The translations under genes and the position numbers were made by a program. From the NCBI GenBank assembly GCA_016932095.1, contig JAFGDN010000034.1, positions 1 to 33,033 of the forward strand: a stretch of 33,033 nucleotides of DNA. Direction: 5' to 3'. The notes beneath the pieces are model-generated. The model was not told the DNA's origin. It made no database searches and saw only the letters and a list, made by a program, of their open reading frames with translations. Source of the stretch: Sedimentisphaerales bacterium. GTDB lineage: Bacteria; Planctomycetota; Phycisphaerae; Sedimentisphaerales; Anaerobacaceae. How positions within the stretch are numbered: the stretch's first letter is position 1; the number at the start of each line of letters is the position of its first letter. This document shows, piece after piece, positions 23,560 to 32,389 of the stretch.

Positions 23560-25665
23560 TCATTTATTGACGAGTACCGCTATGCTTCTTGGGGTAATAT
23601 GATAAGTGTTCTGATGTTTCAATAATTCCTCTTTGCCGGCGGGTAAAAAGTCCTCTCCGCTTTCGCGGCTGGTATCCACTATTTGATACCACTTCAAACC
23701 CTGACGCTCCATAAGCTTCACATATGCGCCGCGGCCCGCTGCATTCAGGATAAAGAAAAGGAAACAGTCCTGCGTCTGATTCGGGCCTGCTTTGCAGTGG
23801 ACCTGGTAACAGAGGATTTTGCCTCTCGATTGCTCCGGCTGAGGTGTGTCTAAGTTTTTGCCGCACCAGGTTATTTCCGAACCGATGCCTTTCTGTTCTA
23901 AAACGGTGTATTGTTTCCTGAGCGCAATCGCCTTTTTGAAAAATTCGAGAATATCCCGATTTGTTTGCACGTCCTGCCAGTTCAACCAGGTAAGCTCGTT
24001 GTCCTGGCAATATGCGTTGTTATTGCCTTTTTGGGTGCGCATAATCTCGTCGCCATAAAGGACCATCGGTGTGCCCGAAGAAAACAGCAAAATGGAGACG
24101 GCGTTTTTGAGAAGTTTTTTCCTCAAAGCGATGACGTTCGTATCCGATGTTTGGCCTTCGACGCCGCAATTTGTCGAATGATTGTCATTTGTTCCGTCTT
24201 TATTATCCTCGTGGTTGGCCTCGTTGTGCTTGTCGTTGTAAGAAAACAGGTCAACCAGCGTGAAGCCATCGTGGCAGGTTATAAAATTTATACTGTTCGA
24301 GGGATGGTTTTCGTCATCTTTGTATATATCAGCAAATCCGGTCAGACATTTTGTTAATTCTGTTATCTGGCCGGCGTCGCCCCTGATGAATCTTCTGGCG
24401 GTATCCCTGAATTTTCCGTTCCATTCGGCCCAGCCCTTGGGGAATTGGCCGTTATGGTCCGCGGTCGGCTCCCAGGGCTCGGTGATGAGTTTTACCTTGC
24501 TGAAAACGGGGTCGGCGGCTATGCCCTTGAAAAAAGCGGAATCCCGGCTGAATTGCCCATTGAGCCGGGCGACGATTGGACAAATATCAAAGCGGAAGCC
24601 GTCAATATGATACGCCGATACCCAGTAACGCAGCGCATCAAGAATAAGGCGTAAAACCGGGAGATTCTCCGCATTCACGGTATTTTTGCACCCGACATCG
24701 TCTTTGTAACAACGCAGCGGCTCATTGGAGGTTTTTGGCTTTAAGAGATAATACGTCGGATTATCAATACCCTTGAAACACAACGTGGGGCCTAATGCAC
24801 CTCCCTCGCCTGTATGGTTATAAACAACATCCAGGATTACTTCGATGCCTGCCCTGTGAAGCTCCCTGACCAAGGCCTTGAATTCGGTTACCTGGCAGGC
24901 CGGCTGACTTTGCGTAGAATATGAAAACTCCGGCGAGAAATAACAAATAGTGTTATAACCCCAGAACTCCGTTAAGCCGTTCTTGATAAGCCGGTCGCTG
25001 ATGTGAAACTCGTTGACCGGAAGAAACTCCACGGCATTTATACCCAGCTCCTTGAGATATGGGATTTTTTCGATAAAGCCCAGATACGAGCCCGGATGCC
25101 GGACGCCTGATGACTTATGAGCGGTAAATCCCTTAACGTGGACCTCATAAATAACCAGCTTTTCGATGGGAATACCGGGTGAGGTAACGCCCTGCCAGTC
25201 GAAGGCATCGTCAACGACAATCGCCTTTGGCATTAAAAAAGTATTATCACGCTGGTCCATCGCGAGGTCTTTTTTTGGTGAATTTATGTCGTAGGCGTAA
25301 ATGAGGTTGTCTTTATTTCTGATTTTGCCGGTGAGCGCCTTAGCATATGGGTCTATGAGAAGCTTATAAGGATTGAATCTCAGCCCTTTGGCGGGGTCAT
25401 AATCACCATTTACCTTGTAGCCGTAAAGCTGTCCCGCTTTTAGTCCGTGGACGAATACGTGCCAGATATTTTCAGTTTTATTCTCAATTTTTATAACGTC
25501 CGTGGGTGTGGTATCAGCCGAATCGAAAAGCAAAAGGAATACCTCTTTTGCGTATTGAGAAAACAGGGCGAAATTGACGCCGTCCGCCATCGGCGTCGCA
25601 CCCAGCGGATTAGGACTACCGGCAGAGGTTCTTTTGTTCTTTTTATGTTCGAGAATATACGTCAT
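23560..25665 (-). CDS. glgX: Glycogen debranching enzyme (isoamylase-type)
   Basis: The enzyme hydrolyses alpha-1,6 branches of glycogen or limit dextrin. It has about 701 residues. A CBM48 N-terminal domain (GATPMADGVNFALFSQYA...) precedes the GH13 barrel. Catalytic residues by family pattern, numbered from this ATG, are nucleophile Asp360 (HIDGFRFDI), acid Glu396 (LITEPWE) and transition-state Asp466 (CHDGFTL). DVVYNHTGEG is conserved region I, and ALRKQ and WLNWQD are usual near the end. In-frame starts at 25689 (ATG) and 25701 (TTG) would add 8-12 residues that do not look like the family. The chosen ATG has no Shine-Dalgarno but lies just after a promoter-like sequence. A phosphofructokinase gene lies nearby on the same strand. 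Confidence 0.93.
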   Translation of the reverse strand: MTYILEHKKNKRTSAGSPNPLGATPMADGVNFALFSQYAKEVFLLLFDSADTTPTDVIKIENKTENIWHVFVHGLKAGQLYGYKVNGDYDPAKGLRFNPYKLLIDPYAKALTGKIRNKDNLIYAYDINSPKKDLAMDQRDNTFLMPKAIVVDDAFDWQGVTSPGIPIEKLVIYEVHVKGFTAHKSSGVRHPGSYLGFIEKIPYLKELGINAVEFLPVNEFHISDRLIKNGLTEFWGYNTICYFSPEFSYSTQSQPACQVTEFKALVRELHRAGIEVILDVVYNHTGEGGALGPTLCFKGIDNPTYYLLKPKTSNEPLRCYKDDVGCKNTVNAENLPVLRLILDALRYWVSAYHIDGFRFDICPIVARLNGQFSRDSAFFKGIAADPVFSKVKLITEPWEPTADHNGQFPKGWAEWNGKFRDTARRFIRGDAGQITELTKCLTGFADIYKDDENHPSNSINFITCHDGFTLVDLFSYNDKHNEANHEDNKDGTNDNHSTNCGVEGQTSDTNVIALRKKLLKNAVSILLFSSGTPMVLYGDEIMRTQKGNNNAYCQDNELTWLNWQDVQTNRDILEFFKKAIALRKQYTVLEQKGIGSEITWCGKNLDTPQPEQSRGKILCYQVHCKAGPNQTQDCFLFFILNAAGRGAYVKLMERQGLKWYQIVDTSRESGEDFLPAGKEELLKHQNTYHITPRSIAVLVNK

Positions 25666-25672
25666 AAAATCC

Positions 25673-25701
25673 AATATACCGGTTTGCATCAAGTGAATCA
25701 A
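25673..25701 (-). promoter_or_regulatory. Promoter-like sequence for glgX, possibly leaderless
   Basis: On the minus strand TTGATT (25696-25701), 17 bp, then TATATT (25673-25678) are followed by seven bases and the glgX ATG. Transcription would then start at or next to the initiation codon. If the upstream in-frame starts are used instead, this sequence is coding and the idea fails. Confidence 0.4.
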
Positions 25702-25722
25702 CTCGCTATCGGTCGATATTGC

Positions 25723-25751
25723 TTGCTACACCTGCGGCGCCGTGTTATTTT
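25723..25751 (+). promoter_or_regulatory. Possible promoter of the permease gene
   Basis: TTGCTA (25723-25728), a 17-bp spacer, then TATTTT (25746-25751), each matching four of six consensus positions. It lies in the glgX/permease divergent gap, about 38 bp before the GTG start. Confidence 0.3.
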
Positions 25752-25788
25752 ATTCAAAAATATTCGAACGGCGTGTAAGGAATATGAA

Positions 25789-27063
25789 GTGGTCGAACCC
25801 AAAATTGTATCTGTTGTTGTATTTGTCCTAACGTATGTTCTTTTCGTGCTTTTACCGAACAAACGGACTATTGTCGCCGTAAGCGGCGCACTTCTGACTG
25901 TGTTTTTGGGAGCAATTTCGTTCGCAGAGGCGTTCCGTGCGATAAACTGGAACGTGATGGGGATTTTCGTCGGAACACTGGTTATAGCCGATATATTTAT
26001 GGAAAGCCGCGTGCCGGCGTATCTGGCGGAATTAATCGTAGATAAAGCCAAAAATACCGCTTGGGCAATCCTCGCCCTGTGCGCCTTAACGGGTTTCATT
26101 TCCGCATTCGTGGAAAACGTCGCGACGGTCCTCATTGTCGCCCCAATCGCCTTGTCGCTGGCAAAAAAGCTCGATATAAATCCGGTCAAAATGATGATTG
26201 CAATCGCCATATCGAGCAATCTCCAGGGCACCGCCACGCTCATCGGCGACCCGCCCAGCATGCTGCTTGGCGGCTTCGCCAAAATGAACTTTATGGATTT
26301 CTTCTTTTATAAGGGCAGACCAAGCATATTCTTCGCGGTCGAGCTCGGCGCGCTGGCATCGTTCGTTGTCCTGTATTTCATTTTCAAAGGTTTTCACCAA
26401 AAAACCAGGCTTGTGCCTGTTGAAAAGGTAAAGTCGTGGTTTCCAACGTATCTGCTCATTGTGCTGATTGTTTTTCTGGCGTGCAGCTCCTTTTTCGACC
26501 CGGGTTTTTCATATACCGCCGGTGTTCTTTGTATGATATTCGCGGTGATTTCGATTATATGGGAAAAACTGGCTAACAAGGGCTCGATAATAGAAGGCGT
26601 CAAATCGCTCGACTGGGACACGACGCTTTTCCTTATGGGCGTCTTTATCCTCGTCGGCTCTATCACCATTACCGGCTGGATTGATGTAATATCGGAAACC
26701 CTCAGCGGACTCGTCGGTAAAAATATATTCCTCGGCTATACACTACTTGTTTTCATATCAGTTTTTGTCTCGGCGTTCGTGGATAACGTCCCTTTTCTTG
26801 TAGCGATGCTGCCTGTGGCCATTTCAATGTCGCAGCGTCTCGATATTAATCCATCGCTGTTTCTGTTCGGAATTCTCATCGGCGCCAGCTTGGGCGGCAA
26901 CATCACGCCAATAGGCGCATCGGCCAATATCGTCGCCTGCGGATTATTGAAGAAAGAGGGATACCCCGTAAAATTCGGCGAGTTCGCAAAAATAGGGTTC
27001 CCGTTTACGCTGGCGGCGGTAACGGCGGCATATCTGTTCGTCTGGCTTGTCTGGAAAAGCTGA
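25789..27063 (+). CDS. ArsB/NhaD/SLC13-superfamily permease
   Basis: The protein has 424 residues and about eleven membrane helices. It has two related halves. The first shows ENVATVLIVAPIALSLAKKL and SSNLQGTATLIGDPPSMLLG, and the second DNVPFLVAMLPVAISMSQRL and GASLGGNITPIGASANIVA. These are the hallmark hairpin signatures of the ion-transporter superfamily that includes ArsB, NhaD and the YbiR/citrate-type carriers. It moves an anion or exchanges Na+/H+, and which one is not decided. The frame stays open back to 25447, overlapping glgX, but GTG at 25789 follows AAGGA by seven bases and begins just before the first hydrophobic helix, so I use it. It converges on the phosphofructokinase gene with 21 bp between stop codons. 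Confidence 0.88.
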   Translation: MVEPKIVSVVVFVLTYVLFVLLPNKRTIVAVSGALLTVFLGAISFAEAFRAINWNVMGIFVGTLVIADIFMESRVPAYLAELIVDKAKNTAWAILALCALTGFISAFVENVATVLIVAPIALSLAKKLDINPVKMMIAIAISSNLQGTATLIGDPPSMLLGGFAKMNFMDFFFYKGRPSIFFAVELGALASFVVLYFIFKGFHQKTRLVPVEKVKSWFPTYLLIVLIVFLACSSFFDPGFSYTAGVLCMIFAVISIIWEKLANKGSIIEGVKSLDWDTTLFLMGVFILVGSITITGWIDVISETLSGLVGKNIFLGYTLLVFISVFVSAFVDNVPFLVAMLPVAISMSQRLDINPSLFLFGILIGASLGGNITPIGASANIVACGLLKKEGYPVKFGEFAKIGFPFTLAAVTAAYLFVWLVWKS

Positions 27064-27084
27064 GAACAACGAACACGGTTCAAA

Positions 27085-28176
27085 TTAGTCGCCAAAGCAC
27101 GTGCCGACGGACCTGGCCGAGATTATCAGCGGGTGTCCAAGCGGAACATTTCGCGGACCTTTGGCTGCCTCTTCAAGACCGACGGCGACTATATGGTCGC
27201 CCTTTACGCCGGCCATATATCCAAACTGCCCCTTTTCAATCATTTCAACCGCTTTGGTTCCCAGACGGGTCGCAAGCACCCTGTCAGTCGGCGTGGGTGT
27301 GCCTCCCCGCTGCAAATGGCCCAGAACCACCTGGCGGGTTTCTATACCCGTTTCCTGCTCTATTTTGTGCCCCAGTATAAAACTTATCCCGCCGAGGCGC
27401 ACCTGCTCGGGGCTGTCCTTTACGATTTGCCGGACTACGACCGAGCCGCCTTTCGGCTTTGCACCTTCCGAGACGACTATGATGCTGAACCGTTTGCCCA
27501 TCCTGTTTCTGCCTTTGACTTTACCGATTACAGATTCGATATGGTAAGGTATTTCGGGGATAAGGATTATATCGCCGCCCGCCGCGACGCCTGAATAAAG
27601 CGCAATCCACCCCGCGGTTCGCCCCATTACCTCGACAATCATCACACGGTGGTGCGATTGCGCCGTGGTATGCACGCGGTCGATTGCCTCGGCGGCAATC
27701 GAGACGGCCGTATCGAAACCAAAAGTAACGTCCGTCCCGCGAAGGTCATTATCTATCGTCTTGGGCACGGCCACAATCGGGACGCCATCCTTGTGAAATT
27801 TGCTCGCTATGGTTAGTGTTCCGTCGCCGCCTATGCAAACGAGGCACTCGACGCCGAGTTTTTTCAGGTTCGATATTACCATTCTCGAGACGTCACGAAA
27901 TTTCAGCGTTTTATCATTTTCCCCGGCGTATCTATACGGGTCGCACTTGTTCGACGTGCCGAGTATCGTGCCGCCGACGGTCAGTATGCCTGAAACATCC
28001 TCGTAATGGAGTTTTCTCCACTTTCGGCTGATAAGCCCCTCGAAGCCGTCCTCAATGCCTATAACCTCTATCCCAAGCTCGATAATCGCTTTTTTGGCAA
28101 CGGCCCTGATTACCGCGTTGGTCCCTGGGCAGTCGCCGCCGCCGGTCAGTATCGCAATCGACCTTTTCTTTTTCAT
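27085..28176 (-). CDS. pfkA: 6-phosphofructokinase
   Basis: The enzyme phosphorylates fructose 6-phosphate at C1 in glycolysis. It has 363 residues. TGGGDCPGTN (11-20) binds phosphate, GGDGT (116-120) and PKTIDND (138-144) include catalytic Asp142, and MGRTAGW, SEGA and HLQRGGTPTP are also conserved. Gly119 and Lys139 are the residues used to judge phosphate donor: Gly at the first favours ATP, while Lys at the second is shared with PPi enzymes and with Streptomyces-type ATP enzymes. ATP is the likelier donor but PPi is not excluded. The ATG follows AAGGATAAGG. An upstream start at 28233 would add 19 non-family residues. The gene is divergent from hemL. Confidence 0.93.
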   Translation of the reverse strand: MKKKRSIAILTGGGDCPGTNAVIRAVAKKAIIELGIEVIGIEDGFEGLISRKWRKLHYEDVSGILTVGGTILGTSNKCDPYRYAGENDKTLKFRDVSRMVISNLKKLGVECLVCIGGDGTLTIASKFHKDGVPIVAVPKTIDNDLRGTDVTFGFDTAVSIAAEAIDRVHTTAQSHHRVMIVEVMGRTAGWIALYSGVAAGGDIILIPEIPYHIESVIGKVKGRNRMGKRFSIIVVSEGAKPKGGSVVVRQIVKDSPEQVRLGGISFILGHKIEQETGIETRQVVLGHLQRGGTPTPTDRVLATRLGTKAVEMIEKGQFGYMAGVKGDHIVAVGLEEAAKGPRNVPLGHPLIISARSVGTCFGD

Positions 28177-28352
28177 AACCTTATCCTTAAAAACAGAAAG
28201 CAAGCATATAAAATTGTCGTAAAAACGCAACATACAACTGTTTCAGTTTCAGCATAGTGTGTAGCCGAGCGTATAACCGTTCGGCCTTGATGTTCGCTGC
28301 AAATTACAAATGGCAATTGACGGTCAGGCGTCGGGCGTTTAGGATTTGAAGG

Positions 28353-29669
28353 GTGAAAAACGTGAAATCCCGAAAATCCCAGTCAAAATCAGTATCGGCT
28401 TTTGCTGAGGCACTCAATTACATACCCGGCGGAGTCAATTCCCCCGTTCGGGCGTTCGGCGGCGTTGACCGTAAGCCCCTTTTCATCGCCAAAGCCAAAG
28501 GTTCAAAAATATATGATATCGACGGCAATGTTTACATCGACTATGTCGGCTCGTGGGGGCCGATGATTTTAGGCCACGCCCACCCTGCCGTCGTCAAAGC
28601 AATTCAAAATGCAGCAAAAAAAGGCGCGAGTTTCGGCGCACCTACGCTTGCTGAGACCAAACTGGCAAAAAAAATATGCTTGTCATTTCCTTCAATTAAA
28701 AAAGTGCGTTTGGTCAGCAGCGGCACCGAGGCGGTTATGACAGCTATTCGCCTTGCAAGAGCGTATTCCCATAAGGACTTGATAATCAAAATGGCCGGTT
28801 GTTACCACGGCCACAGCGACGCGCTGTTAGTCGCGGCCGGTTCAGGCGCAGCCGAACACGCCGTGCCATCAAGTGCAGGCGTCCCCCCTGCCGTTGCAAA
28901 TCTTACGATTGTCATACCATACAACGACCTCGAAGCGGCGAAAAAGGCATTTCAAACTCACAAGGATAAAATAGCTGCAATAGTCGTCGAGCCAATCGCC
29001 GCGAACATGGGTGTTGTTCCACCAAACGAGGGCTACCTACAGACGCTTCGCAATTTATGTGATAACGAAAAAGCCATGCTGATTTTCGACGAGGTAATAA
29101 CCGGCTTCCGTGTCGCCCTCGGCGGTGCACAGGAGCTTTACGGTATCAAGGCAGATATTACCTGCTTAGGCAAAATCATAGGCGGAGGCCTGCCTTTAGC
29201 GGCGGTCGGTGGACGAGCACAAATTATGGATATGTTAGCGCCCATCGGGCCCGTTTACCAAGCGGGCACGCTCAGTGGTAATCCCATCGCAACAGCCGCG
29301 GCGAATGCTACACTCGATATTCTTTCAAAAGGCGATTGCTATAAAAAACTTGAAGCCAAAACCTCAATGCTGGCTGAAGGTTTGAAAAACGCCGCCAAAA
29401 AGCAGAATGTCCCCATTATTATCAATCGCGTCGGGTCGTTATTGAGCTGTTTTTTCACAAATCGGCCGGTTTGTAATTTTGAGGACGTAAAAACTACCAA
29501 TATCCGCCAGTTTAAGGCATTTTTCACTGAAATGTTAAAACAGGGTATTTATATCGCCCCAAGCGCGTATGAGGCGATGTTTCTCTCCCTGGCCCATTCC
29601 AAACAGGACATCGAAAAAACCGTCGAATCCGCACAAAAAAGCTTCCAGAATCTGCGAAAATTTTCTTGA
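28353..29669 (+). CDS. hemL: Glutamate-1-semialdehyde 2,1-aminomutase
   Basis: The enzyme converts glutamate-1-semialdehyde to 5-aminolevulinate in the C5 route to tetrapyrroles. It has 438 residues and uses PLP. Family signatures are PGGVNSPVRAFGGV, VGSWGPMILGHAHP, SSGTEAVMTAIRLAR, GCYHGHSD, IFDEVITGFR (Asp246 contacts the PLP ring) and CLGKIIGGGLP with Schiff-base Lys274, then GTLSGNP. The start is GTG; either 28353 or 28362 could serve, since AGGA and GAAGGG are both at reasonable distance. Other heme genes are not in the window. The stop codon overlaps the promoter-like sequence of the following gene. Confidence 0.95.
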   Translation: MKNVKSRKSQSKSVSAFAEALNYIPGGVNSPVRAFGGVDRKPLFIAKAKGSKIYDIDGNVYIDYVGSWGPMILGHAHPAVVKAIQNAAKKGASFGAPTLAETKLAKKICLSFPSIKKVRLVSSGTEAVMTAIRLARAYSHKDLIIKMAGCYHGHSDALLVAAGSGAAEHAVPSSAGVPPAVANLTIVIPYNDLEAAKKAFQTHKDKIAAIVVEPIAANMGVVPPNEGYLQTLRNLCDNEKAMLIFDEVITGFRVALGGAQELYGIKADITCLGKIIGGGLPLAAVGGRAQIMDMLAPIGPVYQAGTLSGNPIATAAANATLDILSKGDCYKKLEAKTSMLAEGLKNAAKKQNVPIIINRVGSLLSCFFTNRPVCNFEDVKTTNIRQFKAFFTEMLKQGIYIAPSAYEAMFLSLAHSKQDIEKTVESAQKSFQNLRKFS

Positions 29670-29694
29670 CAATTCTGAACGCCTTTATTAGCAT
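29666..29694 (+). promoter_or_regulatory. Sigma70-type promoter for the beta-helix protein gene
   Basis: Consensus TTGACA (29666-29671) overlaps the hemL stop codon. A 17-bp spacer leads to TAGCAT (29689-29694, four of six matches). The ATG at 29732 follows about 37 bp later, with an excellent Shine-Dalgarno AAGGAGG between. Confidence 0.5.
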
Positions 29695-29731
29695 TAACTA
29701 CGGATTAAAATTGCAGGTAAGGAGGTAATAT

Positions 29732-31387
29732 ATGGGTAAGAGAATTGTCGTATCGGTCATTTCGATATTGGTTGTATCTCCCTGTTTGGCGAGAATAATC
29801 ACCGTCGATGACGACGGCCCTGCCGATTTCAGCAACATTCAGGCCGCTATAAATGACGCCAACAACGGAGATGAAATCATTGTAGGCATCGGAACCTACA
29901 ATGAAAACATCAACTTTAACGGCAAGAACATCAATTCACATTCAACGAAACCTATGAATCCGTTTGTAGTTGCAAATACAGTCATCGAAGGTCTTACGCT
30001 TGGTGGTTCAGTAGTGTCCTTCTCCGGAGCAGAATCCAACACCTGTGTTCTTTCCGGTTTTACCATAACTGGGGGCAGCGGGACCGAGACTCCCGACCAT
30101 AGTTACAGCTATGGAGGGGGTATATATGGAAACGGCACTCTTGCCACAATCCAGTTTAACGTCATCTCAGAAAACATGGCGTTGTCTTTGTTTTATGGCG
30201 CCGGTTTTGGAGGCGGAATCTATAATTGTGATGGTATTATACAAGGTAACATAATCTCGAATAACACCGCTTCGCGTGACCTGGAAAGTTTCGAAAACGC
30301 CGGGGGCGGCGGGCTTTTTGGATGTGACGGCATAATTCAGAACAATATTATCTCATATAATAAAATTTTCGGTAAAGTGGAACTGGCTGATATCGGAGGC
30401 GGGCTGGGCAACTGTAACGGAACAATCCGGAATAACACAATTTTCCACAACTCAGCCGGTTCGGGGGGAGGGCTTAGTAATTGCACCGGAACTATTATAA
30501 ATTGTATTATATGGCAAAATACTGCCAATCAGGGCGCACAACTTTACTCATCATCCACGCCTTCTTATAGCTGCATTCAGAACTGGCCAGGCGGCGGCAC
30601 CGGAAATATAAGTGCAGACCCGTATTTCGCAGGCGATTATCACTTGGGGTCGCAGGCGGGACGATGGGACCCGGACGCTAAAGTTTGGGTTCAAGACGCA
30701 AATACAAGCCCCTGTATCGATGCCGGAGACCCGAATTCGGACTGGACAAAAGAATTGTGGCCAAACGGTAAAAGAATCAATATGGGCGCTTACGGCGGGA
30801 CGTCGGAGGCAAGTATGTCAATATCAGACGCCGGCAACATAGCAAATCTCGATAACGACCCCTGCGATATTGTTGATTTGAATGACCTTGCCGTGTTCGC
30901 GGGCAAATGGTGCTATGAGGAAAACCTGCTGGCTGAGGATTTGGACAGGAACGGCCGCGTGGATTTCAGGGATTACGCCTTTTTCGGCAGCGAGTATTTC
31001 GATACGCACCCTGTCGAGGAGCCGGGCGAGACGGGAATTTCATACACGATTACACCATGCGAGCCGGGATTATCGCAGGCCGGAACTTATGAACTGATGG
31101 ACGGCACGCGATTTACCGTTACCGTCAACGGACATTTTATACACTTCGAGGATATGATGGTCGGCAACTGCTGCACCCCCCTGTCGAATCTCTTTCTTGA
31201 TATGATAATCGACGGCAATCTTATAACCATTTATGAGATTGAAATACTGCCTCAATTCCCATGTTTCTGTATTTGCGATTATCCGGTTGAAGCGGACGCC
31301 GGGCCGTTTGAAAGCGGAACATATACACTTGAGGTTTACGAGGACTACGGCGGTTTCATAGGCAGCACAACGTTCACAATAGAATAA
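29732..31387 (+). CDS. Secreted right-handed beta-helix protein with dockerin-like calcium loops
   Basis: The protein has 551 residues. The signal peptide (residues 1-20) is followed by ITVDDDGPADFSNIQAAI, a usual entry into pectate-lyase-like beta-helices. Residues about 128-265 contain five imperfect repeats of the form GGG...CxGxIxxNxIxxN. Residues 374-414 form a dockerin-like pair: a degenerate first loop (DNDPCDIVDLND) and a canonical second loop (Asp403, Asp405, Asn407, Asp411, Asp414). A cysteine-rich C-terminal beta domain (about 436-551, with NCCTP and CFCICDYP) is unassigned. No catalytic residues of a polysaccharide lyase are evident and no PEP-CTERM is present. AAGGAGG before ATG is the best ribosome-binding site in the window, implying strong expression. 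It is probably an extracellular binding or adhesion protein. Confidence 0.87.
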   Translation: MGKRIVVSVISILVVSPCLARIITVDDDGPADFSNIQAAINDANNGDEIIVGIGTYNENINFNGKNINSHSTKPMNPFVVANTVIEGLTLGGSVVSFSGAESNTCVLSGFTITGGSGTETPDHSYSYGGGIYGNGTLATIQFNVISENMALSLFYGAGFGGGIYNCDGIIQGNIISNNTASRDLESFENAGGGGLFGCDGIIQNNIISYNKIFGKVELADIGGGLGNCNGTIRNNTIFHNSAGSGGGLSNCTGTIINCIIWQNTANQGAQLYSSSTPSYSCIQNWPGGGTGNISADPYFAGDYHLGSQAGRWDPDAKVWVQDANTSPCIDAGDPNSDWTKELWPNGKRINMGAYGGTSEASMSISDAGNIANLDNDPCDIVDLNDLAVFAGKWCYEENLLAEDLDRNGRVDFRDYAFFGSEYFDTHPVEEPGETGISYTITPCEPGLSQAGTYELMDGTRFTVTVNGHFIHFEDMMVGNCCTPLSNLFLDMIIDGNLITIYEIEILPQFPCFCICDYPVEADAGPFESGTYTLEVYEDYGGFIGSTTFTIE

Positions 31388-31589
31388 GTCGCCGTTGTTG
31401 GCACATCGTAAAGCAAAACAGCAATCCTTGCGCCCCCGCAATAAAATACTTGAACTGGCAAAGGTCGCAGGTCATAATATCAGTCAACTCGGAATAAATA
31501 ACAATAAAACCAATTACGACCTGAAACCAGCGTGAGATATGGAATTGGAATTTGAAGATGAGCCGAAATCCGAAGACAGGAGATATAAA

Positions 31590-32357
31590 ATGAACCAGGA
31601 AAGCCCGCGGACGAGCAATCTCGTCGATACTACCGATTGTCTCGAGGCAATCAGCGTAATCAGGTGCTGGAAGAATCTGCTTTTTATCCTGATATTTTTA
31701 GCGCTTTTGTTTTTACAGGTATCGTTTCTTCTGGTGAGCTTGAATCAGGTGCGGGCGGATGAGCCGACGGCGGTTGTGGTTGTTCAGCCCAATGAGGGTG
31801 CAGAACCCGAAGAAATGCCGGGGCCGGAAAACGTCGAGAGTAAAATCGAGAAGGCGGCAAAAGATATTGTCGCCGAGCCAAATTTTCAGTCGAAGCAGGC
31901 CTGGGCGGAACCAAATCAGCCGCCACAAAAAAGAATCAATCTTCCGCCGGTCAAGCCGAAAGTCAAACATATAAAGGCGGTCGTGCGATTTCTTAATTTT
32001 CTACTGATACCAAGTTCCATGATTTACTGCCTGACGATGCTCTTTGCGATGAAGATTTCACTCATCGGCCGATTAGGCGGCATCAATCATATCACACGGG
32101 CGTTTTTCACGTCGCTTTTGTTTGTCGTGCTGCTATTGCCCTGGCAGCTATTGTTCTCGCCGGTATTCGCCGGGGCGATGTTTACGCCGGACGAGCTGAT
32201 AAAGGACTGCGCCGCAGCGACAACCATGTTCGCCCTCGCCTGCCTTTACCTGCGATTTACCGTCTATTGGCTGCTGGTCCTGCTGCTGCTGTTGTTTGCG
32301 CAGGTTCGCAGCATGCGATGGGCAAGGGCGACGCTCCGCCGACTGGAAGTATTATAA
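31590..32357 (+). CDS. Membrane protein of unknown function
   Basis: The protein has 255 residues from the ATG that follows CAGGAG by seven bases. An upstream frame start at 31539 adds 17 charged residues and has no such site. There is one membrane helix near residues 30-52 (LLFILIFLALLFLQVSFLLV). A loop of about 80 residues follows, rich in Pro, Glu and Lys (GAEPEEMPGPENVESK, NQPPQKRINLPPVKPK), then about three more helices (VVRFLNFLLIPSSMIYCL, FFTSLLFVVLLLPWQLLF, YWLLVLLLLLFA) and a basic C-terminus. I do not recognise a family. It is 32 bp before an LpxL-like acyltransferase gene, so an envelope role is possible, by context only. Confidence 0.78.
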   Translation: MNQESPRTSNLVDTTDCLEAISVIRCWKNLLFILIFLALLFLQVSFLLVSLNQVRADEPTAVVVVQPNEGAEPEEMPGPENVESKIEKAAKDIVAEPNFQSKQAWAEPNQPPQKRINLPPVKPKVKHIKAVVRFLNFLLIPSSMIYCLTMLFAMKISLIGRLGGINHITRAFFTSLLFVVLLLPWQLLFSPVFAGAMFTPDELIKDCAAATTMFALACLYLRFTVYWLLVLLLLLFAQVRSMRWARATLRRLEVL

Positions 32358-32389
32358 AATCCCCGGGCAGGCCTGGGGGCTAAACGATT

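Noticed and set aside
25447-25788. Upstream extension of the permease to 25447
   Set aside because: The first 114 codons overlap glgX on the other strand and are not membrane-like. GTG at 25789 has AAGGA at correct spacing.
28264-28285. 8-bp hairpin between pfkA and hemL
   Set aside because: It depends on one G-U pair, has no T-run and no supporting context, so it is too weak to call an operator or terminator.
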